Source of the DNA: Ceratotherium simum simum | Lineage: Eukaryota; Chordata; Mammalia; Perissodactyla; Rhinocerotidae | Length of the DNA stretch: 64,000 nucleotides | Reading direction: 5' to 3' | Assembly: GCF_000283155.1 (NCBI RefSeq) | Contig: NW_004454173.1 | Location: forward strand, 8,596,225-8,660,224 | Shown here: piece by piece, positions 35,833-48,080 of the stretch | Numbering within the stretch: position 1 is the first letter of the stretch | Layout: the number at the start of each line of letters is the position of its first letter | Notes under the pieces: generated by a model | Databases searched by the model: none | What the model saw: the letters and a program-made list of their open reading frames with translations, nothing else | What the model was told of the DNA's origin: nothing | Translations under genes and position numbers: made by a program

Positions 35833-37704
35833 TATTTGTGGCTAGCAGTGTGAAGGGCTTTTTTTTTAATGGAATACTAATACCACATGCCTCTTTAATC
35901 TCCATATCTCAGCCTGGAGGATAAAGATGTCAGAGGTTTTGTAAAATGAGCGTGGAAACCTTTTCTCTGTGAAGATTTGCTAACCAATGTCTGTGGGTCG
36001 GAAGAGCTTTTTGTTTTAAGTTGAAAAACTCTTGCGAACAGAAGTAGTACACTTTTTTATTTGTCCTTTCCAAGTATCAAAGATCAATAATTTTTAGCAG
36101 TGGATGGTTAGGTTTGGTTTGGACACCAAAGATAATGTGTAGGCTGGATGAAGAAGGGTGTTGCCCTGGGTTTGATCAGGAGGAAATAAAGCGCATTGTG
36201 TGGTGTGCCTCTGGAGGATCCTCCTTTAGGACTCACTTCTTTTCAATGGCTACATTTTGGGATCACACCTGGAAAGAAGTAGTCGCTTGTGCCGCTTGGG
36301 CGTGTGAGGGAGCAGCAGTGAGGAGAGCTTCCTTTTCCTTGAACGCTTGAGAGTTACTGGAGAGCAGTGACACCGCCCCATCAGTCAGAGCTGCTTGAGA
36401 CTTGTTTGCCAGGAATAAAACCATATTGGCTAACAACGTTGGCGTTGGCAGAAGTGCCTGACCTTGGGCTTCTATCTCAGAGACTCTACCTCTGACCTTT
36501 ACCTTTTTTTAACCACCTTTGTCACATGACTTGAGTGAAGCTACTGAGATGGCTTGGGATTCAGGGGAAGCCATAACGATTATAAAACACAGGAAGGGCA
36601 GAGCGTTAAGAGTGCTGAAAAGGAATTAAGATTAGGCCCGTGGAAAGGCTGCTGGATTCCAATCACAGACAGGATGAAAAATATAGCCAGCAAACCCACT
36701 ACAGATTTTAGCACTGTTCCTGCCTCCTCTGCAGGAACAGAAATGGTACAGGGCATCTATTGTACTGTCTTTCACTAGGAGGAAATAAAGTACACTGTAT
36801 ATTGTGTCTCTGGAGATATCTCATGGAATATTCTGATGTAGATCAGTTATAACCTATCGGTGAAGACATTGATCCATTGGCATTTTCAAATATACTTATA
36901 TGCCCACTCCTTTAGTAACTAGCCCAAGGATATCAGCTTGAGCAAGTTTTATTTCATTTTATTTTGTATAAAGACAAGTCCACTTAAGACCCAAGGAAAA
37001 TGTGGCATCACTAGCTGAGAAGGCACAGTCATGTTCAAAATGTCAGCGTTTTTCTTCCAGAATTTTAATGATAAATGAAAAAGAGAAGAAGGAAGTGATA
37101 AGATTGTAGACTCTTGATATTGACATAGACACATTGGTGTCCCCTCCCACCTGATGCCAGACAGGTCATCCAGAATGTTTCCATTGTGACACACATGTTC
37201 CTCCCAAGAATGCCCCTTCTATCACTTGAGGGCATTGAGTATCAAAAAATTTTTTGTTTTAATTTTCCTTATGATATACTTATATATGTTCCCTTAATTC
37301 CCACTCTCTGAACTTATTTCTCCCATGTAGAATGCCTCTTCTGGCTGACAGCTCTTCCAGGATTTGAAAATATCAATAGTGTCCTTCTATCTTTTCTTCT
37401 CCAATACAAAGGCCCCCAGTTGTTTGAAGTAAAACCGGATGGTCAGACTGAAGGATTCCTTGATTCTTTTCAAGACTATCCTTGCCTCTCCCTTCTCAAG
37501 TGCACCTGTTCTGGGTGCACTTGAATGTCACGTGGGCTGGCAAAGGAGCTACACCATAAGTAAACACACAAAGTGCTATGCGTTCTCGTTCAGGTGAAGT
37601 CCTGAAGGTCGTCCCAGGATTCCTCCTGACTTGTCAGTCCGCACTATTCTTTTATCCAGAATCCACATGAGCAGATGACTAAGCCTCTTCTTGGGGCTAC
37701 CATA

Positions 37705-37960
37705 GGGACTGAGAGCGAAGTCTTCTAGTGTTAGATAGGCCTGGGTTTGAATCCCAGCTCCACCACTCCCAAAATGAGTGGCCTTAGGCAGGATACAGAT
37801 TGATCTGTTCCTCAGTTTCCTAATCTGTAAAATGAGAATAATAATCAGGGTTGCTGTTGGTATTATATAGAATGAATTTGAAACATTTAAGTCAACGCTG
37901 GTGTAATACAAGAGTATATAACACATATATATGCAGTAGTAATGGCTGCCACTTATTAAG
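37705..37960 (+). repeat. MIR SINE, near full length
   Basis: GGCCTGGGTTTGAATCCCAG (tRNA-like B box region), CTCAGTTTCCTAATCTGTAA, AATGAGAATAATAATCAGGG and TGAATTTGAAACATTTAAG in sense MIR order. Confidence 0.85.
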
Positions 37961-39619
37961 CTATAACATTTACAAAAACTGTACCATTCTTTTTCCCACT
38001 CCTACAGCCGCCCCCTGCCCAAACCAGTCTGTATCTAGATCCCTGTGAGCTGTGAGAATGGCAGGGTGGTCTATTGCCATAGGTGTGGGAATTACTAGTT
38101 TCAGCCCTGCCTAGTGACTTCCACTCAGATCCAATGTGAACAAGCTAAAGCAACTCTCCTCTTGGCTCCTCCAATAATCCACGCAACACCATTCTGCATA
38201 ATAACCAGTACTTGGGAAGATTACAGTTTGTCTCTCCAGATCTATTCGAAAAATCCATTATGTATCCTTCCCTCCTGCCCCTAGACCCCATCCCACCGCC
38301 AGTGGGTCATTTTCAGCCTCATCTTAAGTTTAAATATCTGTCTCTGCCTTCTCCTATAGAAAAGTGACTTATCAACATCAAGTCAAAGCCCTGGTGTCTC
38401 TCTCCTCCCTTGCTGCCCCATCAGCTAACTCACACGCCCACTTTTGTCCCTCTTACCACCGCCTTGGGCTGGATGGTGCTGCCGGCACAGGTTGTTCCTA
38501 GGTCTGTGCCTCACCACCACAGCTGGCATGAAGGGGTATGAAAGGAGAAGGTTGGTGACTGGTCTTCATAACTAGGTCAGACCGTAGCTGTGACGGTGGA
38601 AAAGACAGACACATGTGGCTGCAACATGCATACACAAGCATGTATTTTGTTAGCCCCAGGGTGGCCATCGGCTGTACGCCCATGGTGAGCTTCGCCGTCA
38701 TGGCCGTGGACCACACTCTATTCTGTGTCCTGTGCTTTCTCTGCTCTCCCTCCCCAGGACTCTCTGTAGAGCCGTAAAATGCCTTCTTCTCATTTAGGAG
38801 CATCTCCCTGGAATATTGATGGGAATGTTCTGTGGCATGGTTTCCTTCCCTTCTGGCTTGCCAGCATTAACTGCTAACTGTCTGTGCCCTTTGGTCTGAA
38901 ATTGAATGAAAGGAGAAAGTCATTTTGTTTGCCCGATAGCCAAATCCAGCTGTTAGGTAGAAAATACAGTGTTTTCTCCCTCCTAGAAGAAAATCTTATT
39001 AGACTAATTGCTCTATTTGTATAACCTCCTTTCTCTGAAATCAGACAGATTTTGAAAGAGGAAAAAATACTTTTAGCCATTGCCTACATTTTAATGAGTT
39101 TCAAAGTACATTTGGATCCTGTTATCTCAGACACATTATTACACAGGTTTAGTTTAAACTCTATCCTCTGGAACATCCAACAACTCAAAATCAAAGCCTC
39201 CTCATGTATAGCAGAGCCCACAAGAGAGTATTATACCTGACACCAGGTTTACAAAGCAGTTGCTCCATTACTCCCTTCATCCTGCATTCAGTATCTCCCT
39301 TCTGTTGTCAAAGCAGATACAACTGCACATTAAAACCTGAGTATCATTCGTATTCTTAAGATTGTCTTTAGAAATCTTTGCTGTCAGAAAAATTGTTTTC
39401 TGGAGACCATCACTACCACCCCACTGTTGGAGCTGAGACTGTGAAAGCAGAAACAGACCTTGTTCTGTCTTTCCTGGCTGCAAAGTAGAGAAGCAGGGAG
39501 AGCCAGATAAGCCTCAGAGTCAAAGCTGACCTCAGATTTTGTCTCTCAGAGGCCTTCCATCCATGCCCCCTGCCTTTAGGTGGGACGGGGTGGACCTACA
39601 AGTGGTTTAACAAGATGCT

Positions 39620-39860
39620 TACTAATGCTAACATTTATTGAGGCTTCCTTTGTGTCTGGCATTTTACATTGATTATCTCATTTACTTGTCATAACAACCT
39701 CATGAAGTGCAGGAAAACCTCCATTTTATACTTGAGGAATCTGAGGCCCAGAGAAGTTAAGAAATTTGTACAAGTTCATGCAGCTCATTGGTGGTAGAAC
39801 TGGTATACAAACACAGGTAGTCGAACTGCAGAGCCTAACCAGTTAAGCTCTGGGCCCTCC
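39620..39860 (-). repeat. MIR SINE, near full length
   Basis: Antisense MIR: GCTAACATTTATTGAGGCTT, ATTATCTCATTTACTTGTCA, GGAATCTGAGGCCCAGAGAA and GCAGAGCCTAACCAGTTAAG. Confidence 0.8.
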
Positions 39861-41439
39861 CTGTCAGAGGAGCTCTTCTATCCTGCATGTAGCCTTCCTT
39901 TTCCCAGGACATTCCTGTACAAGCCTGGCCTAAATCTCTTACGTTTCCCTGGAGCGCTCCCTTTGGGAGGATGCATGGCTGGCTGCTGTCCCCTGTTGTC
40001 ACACCTTCTCTGCAGCCTTGAGAGAACTGTTAAGTATCTCATTCTCAGGGCAGGTGTGCCTGATTCATCCTTCAGTATTCTTTAGTTAAATTCCACCTGA
40101 ATGAGGGCCACAGAAGGAAGGGGAATACAAAATGAGTCCATGCATTCTTGGCCTCTCTCCTTCCCCTGCTCTCCAGTTAGCTTGAGACCTACATTTGGGT
40201 GGAATCAGATTTTCCACCCTGGGCTCCTCACTCACTCTTTGCAGCTTATAAATTGCTTTTATTGACCCTAGAAAACATTCTGCTTAGTTTAGTAAATGTG
40301 TCCAGAATCTTTCATGAAGTCACTTTGTTTTCCTCTTTGGCTGACTTTCTCGTTTGTGCCACAGTTGGGGAGAAGGTCAGTTGAGGTGAGGCAAGTTTTA
40401 AGTATGACCTTAGACATGGATGAATGATTGCTCCAAACAACATTGTCGTTAACTTTTTTGGCATTTGGGTCCCATTAGGGACATATGCAAATAGAGAAAG
40501 TTTTCTGCAAAAGGATTATGCCATCACCATTCACAGCAGAGGAAGATGGTGTTGAGGGAGAGTCCTGGGCCTGGCCTGGGGCAGCAAGCCCCTCCTGCCC
40601 CAACCCTACACACCTCCACCAATAGGCGCCATGAAAGATTTCAGGCCTGGGACTAGTGTTAAATGTTCCTTTAACCCCCCATCTCCGTATCTTTGGAAGG
40701 GGCTAGTCAGAAGGGCTATAACCGCCTCCTCAGAGTGGTCCCTGTTTCATGGTCTTCATCCTCCTCTGGCCTCTTCATGAGCTCCTCCTGCGCCACCCTG
40801 GCCGCCCTCTCACTCTATGCCAGGGTTCCGGAGCCATGCACAGCGGTGAGTGAAGCCAGCCAGGTGTGAGGCAACAGGGAGTGGTGGGACACCTGGCTGA
40901 CCGGGGACCACACGCCCCATCTAAAGAGGCAGCCACTGCTCAACTCCAGGCCATTTTTATCAAAAAGAAGTGCAGGCCCAGCGTTCCAGAATATCCCATT
41001 TTCCAAGAGAAGTTGGAAAACTTGACTTTTATGTGATGTGACATTTCCTACTTTTTAAATGTTTGACTAATAATTAAAATTATTTTAAAACACACTATGT
41101 GGGCCAAATAAAATGTCCGAGGCCGGGGGCTGGTCTCCATTCTGTACTTTCTCTCCCTCTCTGCAATCTGGCCTGCCCTCACAGCTTCAGCTCTCTCCCT
41201 CTCACCAAATGTTGATGTCTCTGGGAGTTAGACCACTAACCCTGGCCTGCACTCCTCAAATGCAAAGCTGAGCTCATCAACCTCCCCAATCTGCACACTG
41301 TCAGATCGTGAGAAAGGTTAGATGCTTTTGTTTCATTCCCCTGGCAAAAATACTGTTATTACTTCTGCTACTATCATTAATACTAATATTAATACTACCA
41401 ACAATCTGTTGCTCCTCTCTTATTACCTGTTTCCGTTAC

Positions 41440-42225
41440 CCAACACCCCACTCCATCAGCTAGAGCGAGCGGACCCTGTGCCCTTCACCCCCTCCTTACC
41501 CTTCACCCCAGCTCCCGGCAATGTGGATGGTGTTCCTTCTTCCACAAGCCCTCCAGGACTTGGTCCCAACTTTTCCCTCCCACTAACCAGAAACTCTTCT
41601 AGTTTCTGAACTTGTGTCTTCTCAGCTATTGTCTCAGCCTCCTGTTCACCCATCTCCAATCCCTTACCTCTCCGTTCGGATTTTATCTATCACACTGTGC
41701 CTAGAGTCATCTCCTAAATCACAGGGCAGCTCTCATCACTCACCTCTTTGTACACTTTTGATGGATCCTACCGGCTGCCCCCACAGTTCTTCAACCATCT
41801 CATGTGCCAGTGTACCACACTGTGTGCTCCTCCGCCAATGTATGAAGCGCTAGCATGCATCTGTGCCTTTGTGCTCCGGCTGTATTCTCAGGCACCATTG
41901 TCTTCTTCCTTCATGCCCACATTAATTCTACTCATTGGCCTCATCTCTTGTCAAAGGCCACCTCTTCCATGAGGCCATTACTTGCCTTCTCACCACCAGC
42001 TCGCAATGCTATTTGCCCAGCCCCACTTTGAAGCTCCCACAGCACTTTGCTATATCTCTCTCCATTTCATCCAGCTAAGTTTGCTTACCTCCTCCCCTTT
42101 CTCTCAGTCAGCTCCTTCACAGGGAGACTGTCTTTGTCATCTGTGTATCCCCACAAGGCCTAGTACCCTGCCTTGCATACAGCCGACTCCCCGTAAACCT
42201 TTGTAAATTGAATTAAACATTTTTT
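41440..42225 (+). repeat. L2 LINE fragment, sense
   Basis: L2 3' order: CTCTCATCACTCACCTCTTT, GATGGATCCTACCGGCTGCC, GGCCACCTCTTCCATGAGGC, CACAGCACTTTGCTATATCT, CTTTGTCATCTGTGTATCCC and AAACCTTTGTAAATTGAATT. Open frames inside are L2 remnants. Confidence 0.7.
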
Positions 42226-44362
42226 TGAATGGAGGATTGCTGTATCTAAAGGGCTCAAAACAAGATATTAAAAGTGAAAACAAAACTGCTTGGTTATTCA
42301 AAAGGATTTATCAGAACCCCAAGAGAAAGTACCAAGCTAGTGAAAGGGTTCTTCTGCCTGTCTCCATTTCCAAGGATGCAGTTTTTTGAGGAGGAATAGC
42401 CATGATTTGGTTTGCTTTTCGTCAGGCAGTGCCTTTCCAGAGTGCCCCTTGGAAGCTTGGCTTCAGTGCCAGGGGAGAATGGGCAAAGTCTTGCACACCG
42501 GGGCTTCTGCCACCCTGGCATCGAGAGCCCTGAACTGTTCCCCTTGCCCAGAAGAACAAGTTGTACCCACACATTCACAAGATGTCCTCTGCTCACATCA
42601 TTGGCAGGCCTGGGAATTTCCCACAAGCCATCTGGTCTGTTTTGCCATCTTTATATCCTGAGTTTCTTGCAGCATTGTTTTTTGTTCATTAGCTCTTGGA
42701 ATAGACACTGCTATTCCATCAGAGATTGCTTCCCATTGACTTTCCTAAAGAGAGAATCTGCTCGTTTCTTTCCTGTATGTGTTTTCCCCTTCCTCTCTGA
42801 ATTACACAGACTTATCCGGGGAGAGCCTAAGCTATTTATGAGGTCTGTAGTTCCTGCATCTGTGCCGACCACTGCTCATGCCTGGAGTGCTAACTGCTCT
42901 GCTGGAAGCTGTGTAGCTCTGAAGGCTCCTTAAACTTTCGGGTCCCCCTCCAATCCAGCACCATCTGTGGCCTCACATTCTTTGTCACTAGGAGAGAAGA
43001 GAAGCTATTAAACCCTATCAGTGTCTTCATTTCTTATTAGCTCCCCTTTTTAGTTTTTTTAGCATTTTACGAGGTTTATCCCGTCAGGTTTGCTTAGACC
43101 CTTTTGCAGCCTCCTCCCTCCACATGATCATTTTCATTTGAAGCAACACTGGAGGCTTTGCGGCTTTGGACACCTGGCAGGATGGCCCCCTCCAAACACT
43201 ACCTTTTCATGTCTGCACCTTCAACCAGATTTTCTTTTTATTTACTCTGGAAATTCTACTCCAAAGCAATTCCTATGAACTCAGCATTACTTTTGTCTTG
43301 TGTTCATAAATCAAACATGGAAAGGGGTGCTCGGGGGCTGTCATAAGTTGTCATAAATTTGTTTAAGGATAACTTGATTTAAATTTAAAAACAAGACTTT
43401 GTATCCAAGGCAATTTTCTTTTGAAAATGGGAAATTAAATTAGCTTATGTGAAATTGAAAATCACATTCTGGCCATGAAGTGAGTTATCTTATACTAGTC
43501 CTTGGTCAGGACGCGATCAGAACACCTTTACTGGCCATTTTGTGAAAGAAGATATAGCCCAAAACATCTTGAAGGAGCTCAGACCCAAGGAAGTTTCCCA
43601 ATTGGTATAAATACAGAGGATTTATGTACACATATTGCTTGAATGTGTGGCAATGCTTGTTTTGTTTTAGTTTTTGGTCTTATGTAGCAAGTTTCGCAGT
43701 CATTAAACATTTCAAAATGGAAGGGCGGGGAAGAAAGGAGCATCTTGAAGAAACAAACTTTTTGCTTAAAACTATGATATCTTTGTTGCATAAAGAAAAG
43801 TGTTCAACTTTGTTTTTCCTAGAGCCAGAGCACAGAACTTGAAGTTTTTCACCCTGTGGCTTCTTCGCACAGATCTTCAAAATAATGCCTCTCACTCTTC
43901 TCTCTGTGGTCTTGTCAGAGAGTGGGAATCCTGGCTGACTGGTCAGGTCTCTCAGAAAAATGGCACAGCTGTTCCTAAAAGTAGCCCCATTCATAAGATG
44001 TGGGCTGTCTACAACTGCAGTATTAGAGAAAGGCACACTATTTTATAAAGAGTTTCTTTTCTTTAAAGGGGAAAGAAAAATACATGGTATTTACAGGAAA
44101 GAAAACTGGACCCTTCTGCTTTATTTTAGTGGCCACATCTGAAATGGAAATGGGGAAGGCCATAAATACACAGAAGCAATTGTGCCTTTAAGGGATGATT
44201 CATATTGGCTGTGCTGCCCATGATGGAAAATTCAGCTAGTTAAGCAAGATTAGCCAGAAAGCCTCACACAGGCTCCTCTGCCAGAACTGATGCCTACCAT
44301 CTTGTGACATACTTGTTGTATATGATTGAATGATTGACTCTCTTTCTCCCCACCTCTCTCAG

Positions 44363-44506
44363 TTCATGACCAAGAACCCCACCATGCGCTTGGGCAGCCT
44401 GACTCAGGGCGGTGAGCATGCCATTTTGAGACATCCTTTCTTTAAGGAAATCGACTGGGCGCAGCTGAACCATCGCCAAATAGAACCACCTTTCAGACCC
44501 AGAATC
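44363..44506 (+). CDS. PRKCH: PRKCH coding exon: end of kinase domain and start of AGC C-terminal extension
   Basis: This 144-bp exon encodes 48 residues, 588-635 on human numbering if collinear. It opens with FMTKNPTMRLGSLTQGGEHA, the conserved NP..RLG region near the end of the kinase C-lobe, then ILRHPFFKEIDW (the HPFF-IDW element) and EPPFRPRI, the first part of the AGC tail that wraps over the N-lobe. Both ends fall between codons. A long pyrimidine-rich tract ending CTCTCTCAG precedes it and GTAAGT follows at 44507. The open frame continuing past the donor to 44680 is intronic. Confidence 0.97.
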
Positions 44507-45972
44507 GTAAGTGTCCAAGACCATCATAGTAGACTTTCCTCTTTCGTAAAACATCACAATGTTCCACCAAAGTCCTTTGAGCAGCTGGGTGGTCCCCTCT
44601 GGAATAACCAAACCGGAAGTTCAGCCAGACACTTTGCAGGGCAGCCTCACCTGGGAGGAGGCTGGGCTCCCTGCCTCTGAGGCAACATCTCTCGTGTGCC
44701 CAGGTTACTTCTCACAAAGTTTTCACCTCTTGCTTGCTCTGGCTCCATCCTCCCTTAACTGAAGTTCGGGGTCTAAGATGCCCGAAACTTTCCAGGTTTC
44801 CCCCAAAGAGTTTGGCTAACTGAGAAATTCATCATTCCTAGCCAGTTTCCTCATGCTTCTTGGTCAAGGCACCTCTTCTAAGTCCCCGAGGAAGTAGAGA
44901 GGGAGTGAAATGCTGCTCACTTCACTGCACCTGGCTCCGTGGCTTGGAGAGCCTGAGTGTGTAACAGCTACTGCAGTACAGAGCTCAGGCCAGAACAGGC
45001 CAAGTCCCTTTTGCCTGGAGAAACACTGTGAGCACCAGGGGTACCTCCCCAAGCTAGGCAGCTGAGTGGGGTGGCATTCCTGCGGGTGCTCCAGTTCTTG
45101 GTCTGAGAGTTAAGTCTTTCTCATCTGTGGGTCAAGAGGTCCACAATGGGAAGGCAGAGAAGCTGGGCTAGCGGATCAAGAATTAGGAGGACAGGGAGGG
45201 TGCTCCAAAGCGCACCTTGGAGAGAGATGTATCATTGACTCAGGTAAGAGAAGTGAGAGGTCTAACACTGGTAGAAATGATCTTTTCAGCATTAGTTTAT
45301 AATGATGTAAAATAGCAACATTTCTAAACAATAGCTAGCTTAATCGGTAACAGCCTGAAGGTTGGACACCAGGCCCCAGAGTTAAAGCCACTTGCTTTAA
45401 TGGGCATCCACCTCTAGCTCCTCGGGATGAGGGAAAGCTTTGCCAGCAGGACATAATGAATCTGCCTGGTGAGTAAAGAGAGAGGCAATTGTTCCCTAAA
45501 CTCAGCGTTTCCAAGAAGTCTTTTGAAAAAATGTCTTCAAGTGTATAGACCTGTGTACAAACAATAGGTGGGGCAAGTGTGAACCTACTCAACCTCAGTT
45601 GACAAATCAGAGCTTGTGTGCCCTTCACGAAGGCCCATTAGGGAGTGGCATGTGGGTGAAATGGAGAGTAAGGGTGAGTGAACCGGCTGATTCAGGTGAC
45701 CAAATTAATTCCTTAGCCTCCCAGCCTAAGACCAGCCTGCTTAGCAAGATTTTCATGGGGTTAGTGAATTGGTGGTTACCAAATGCCATAATAATATACA
45801 ATGCAGTAGAATTACTATAAAGCACTGTTTAATCACAATTGTCATAACTGTAAACAGTGCTACTAAAGGAGTTGCAGAGCAGTTCTCTGAACTCCTTGGA
45901 ATGGGCTAAGTCCTATGGAAGATGAGTAAGTCTCAAGTACATAAAATCTGACCCTTGTTTTCTTTTTGACAG
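44507..45972 (+). other. PRKCH: PRKCH last intron, 1.47 kb, phase 0
   Basis: The intron begins GTAAGTG and ends TTTTTGACAG. No repeat or RNA gene is recognised with confidence inside it. Confidence 0.92.
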
Positions 45973-46119
45973 AAATCCCGAGAAGATGTCAGTAATTTTG
46001 ACCCTGACTTCATAAAGGAAGAGCCAGTTTTAACTCCAATTGATGAGGGGCATCTTCCTATGATTAACCAGGATGAGTTTAGAAACTTTTCCTTTGTGTC
46101 TCCAGAATTGCAACCTTAG
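45973..46119 (+). CDS. PRKCH: PRKCH terminal coding exon: turn and hydrophobic motifs, C-terminus
   Basis: The last coding exon encodes 48 residues and a TAG stop at 46117-46119. It begins KSREDVSNFDPDF, runs through the turn motif VLTPID and ends with the hydrophobic motif FRNFSF, then VSPELQP. If collinear with the 683-residue human protein, the turn-motif Thr is 656 and the hydrophobic-motif Ser is 675; phosphorylation at these sites stabilises PKC enzymes. The count of 48 residues from 636 lands exactly on 683, so the C-terminus is full length with no frameshift. The residue after Ser675 is Phe (codon TTT) where I recall Tyr in human PRKCH. Both are common at this place in AGC kinases. 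Confidence 0.97.
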   Translation, partial: KSREDVSNFDPDFIKEEPVLTPIDEGHLPMINQDEFRNFSFVSPELQP

Positions 46120-47275
46120 TCTTATGGGGAATGAGAGAGATGGTATGAGAATCACAAGGGGATACAGATTTTCCAGGAATTTCCTTTGTGAGAAACTCTC
46201 CAGCATCAGCCTTAGAACAAGAACCTTCCCTTCAGGGAGCAGGTGGAGAACTCTGTGAAGGATGGAACTTCAAGAGATCAACTATTTCAAGTCCTGAGGG
46301 AGCCATGGTACTGGAAATAGTTGATACTGAAATGAGATTTCATGAAGAAATATACTGCTCAACCTGTGAGTTTCCGTGGCTATTTCAGGCTTAGGATATT
46401 AACAGGAGCCAAAAGGAGAGAAGTTGTGAAGAATAAACCAGATCCTAGAAATCCTGAGCCAAACAGGCTTTTTACTTCAAGAGACAAGTTGAGACTTTGT
46501 ATGGACCACTCTGTGCTCTTCTTTAAGCCAATGAGTCCCTAATACTGGCATTCTGCAAGAATTCTCTAAGTGCTAATGAAGAATTTAAAGATAAGGAAAT
46601 GGATGGCTTTCCAAATAGAGTGATTTCCTCTGAAGGAAAGAAAAAAGTGATATTCATAAAACTCACAACTTAAAGCCCAGTCTCGAAAACAGATGTCGAG
46701 GACCAAGACAACTGCTCCAGCTTGTTTTCTCCTTACTTTTACGGCTATTTATTGAGTGTCCAGTGAGATGGTGCCACAACACCCAGTAGCGTAAACAACA
46801 GATTTTCATTCACCAAGCTTTCATTAGTTTACCGGAATGGGGTTTGCGTTCTGTGAAATGCCTCTCCACATTGCATATGTCATACGTCTTTGTCTGCACA
46901 TAACTCTTTTTTCACAGAAGGCTCACTGCCACAACAGCAACTCTTCGCACAACCAGCAGGTGAGCTAGAGGTGCTTGCTGCCTGCTGACTTGTGGAATCT
47001 CTTCTTGGAGCAATGTGTCAATATCGCTCTGGACTCATCAGTGAAGTATGGCACACCACTCACGTCAGTGACCATACCTATGGCTTAAACATTAGCAGTT
47101 TATTTAAATTATATTTTAAGAGACAAAGATGTTTGTTTGGTATGCATTTTAATAATTAGAAATGACTCTTGTAAACAGGACCTTTATCAAAGAAGGACCT
47201 TATAATATGTACCCATATACGCAGTTGGAGAAATTTTATCTGGCTGGAAATAAATGCATTTTGTAGCAAAAGGAA
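46120..47275 (+). other. PRKCH: PRKCH 3' untranslated region (probable extent)
   Basis: The sequence after the TAG stop has no splice-like continuation of the frame and is AT-rich. It has scattered ATTTA pentamers, for instance near 46747. The end is placed about 20 bases after the AATAAA at 47249. A nearer AATAAA lies at 46432-46437 and could give a shorter message. No transcript evidence is available, so the end is inferred. Confidence 0.65.
47249..47254 (+). terminator. Candidate PRKCH polyadenylation signal AATAAA
   Basis: A canonical hexamer lies 1.13 kb after the stop codon, in GGAAATAAATGC, with a T-rich and GT-containing stretch following (CATTTTGTAG). An alternative hexamer is at 46432. 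The choice rests on position and downstream context only. Confidence 0.55.
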
Positions 47276-47874
47276 ATTTGTCATCTAGAAGGATCTGTCC
47301 CATCCGCACCAGGAGAGTAGACAGCTAATTAATATAAAAGCTTTGAGCAGAATGGATAGAACTCTTGACTTAAAGCAAATTCCTGAGAGGAAAAGTTGGC
47401 ATAACCTTCTGTGTATCCCTTAAGTGAACATGGCCTGTCTCTTAGTGACCAAAACTTCTGTTCTGAATCAGGGTAACGATGGCTAAGCATGGCTGCAACA
47501 GACTAACCCTCAAACTCTCAGTGGCTAGACTGAATGTTTATTTCTCATTCACATAAAGTATAGTGCAAGTTCAGTGGCCCTCTTCCATCTTGTAACTTTG
47601 CCATCTGGAAAATGTAGCTTCCAAGGTTGCCGTAGCAATGGAAAACAGAGATGGAGGAGATGCTTGCTGCCTAACTAGGCCTCTGAGAAGGGACACACAT
47701 CACCTCTGCTAACATATGGGCCAGAACAAATGGGATGGAGAATTACAGAGCAACCAAGGGGTATCTGGCTAGTAGTGGCAGTCCCTGTTGGGGGCTCTTT
47801 TTTGCATTCCAAAGTGAAAAATGACTTTTGAATGACTAGAGTGGCGAGGAGCCACCCTCTGTGTTTGTTTGGCA

Positions 47875-48080
47875 CTTAGCAGTTCATCGGTACTCTCACC
47901 TACATGATTTCACTAGATCTTCACACTATCCCTGTGAGGTAGGCGGGTCATGCCACCACTGTTTCCAGTGTGAATACCCGGTACGTTTTACAAATGGGAA
48001 GAAGAGAGGCTCAGACCAATGGAGTTAGTTGGTTGCCCAAAGGTTTCAGACTTGGTAAGGAATCATCCAGTCTAGAGTTT
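47875..48080 (-). repeat. MIR fragment
   Basis: Antisense MIR order, diverged: TGATTTCACTAGATCTTCAC, TATCCCTGTGAGGTAGGCGG, TTTTACAAATGGGAAGAAGA and GAGGCTCAGACCAATGGAG. Confidence 0.65.

Larger units (their letters stand above)
25046..44362 (+). other. PRKCH: PRKCH intron, 19.3 kb, phase 0
   Basis: The intron runs from GTAAGT at 25046 to CTCTCTCAG at 44362. It carries the MIR, L2, L1, ERE and Tigger-type insertions listed separately. Stretches at about 25050-27450, 32900-34050, 34110-35330, 35840-37700, 37970-39610, 39870-41430 and 42230-44360 show no gene or repeat I can name with confidence. Bases 41030-41130 have the texture of an old hAT-type DNA transposon, but this is not firm. Confidence 0.92.

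Noticed and set aside
42412..42933. A 173-residue open frame, one of the longest outside PRKCH
   Set aside because: No domain, no splice context matching a gene and no recognisable homology; length is compatible with chance in an intron.
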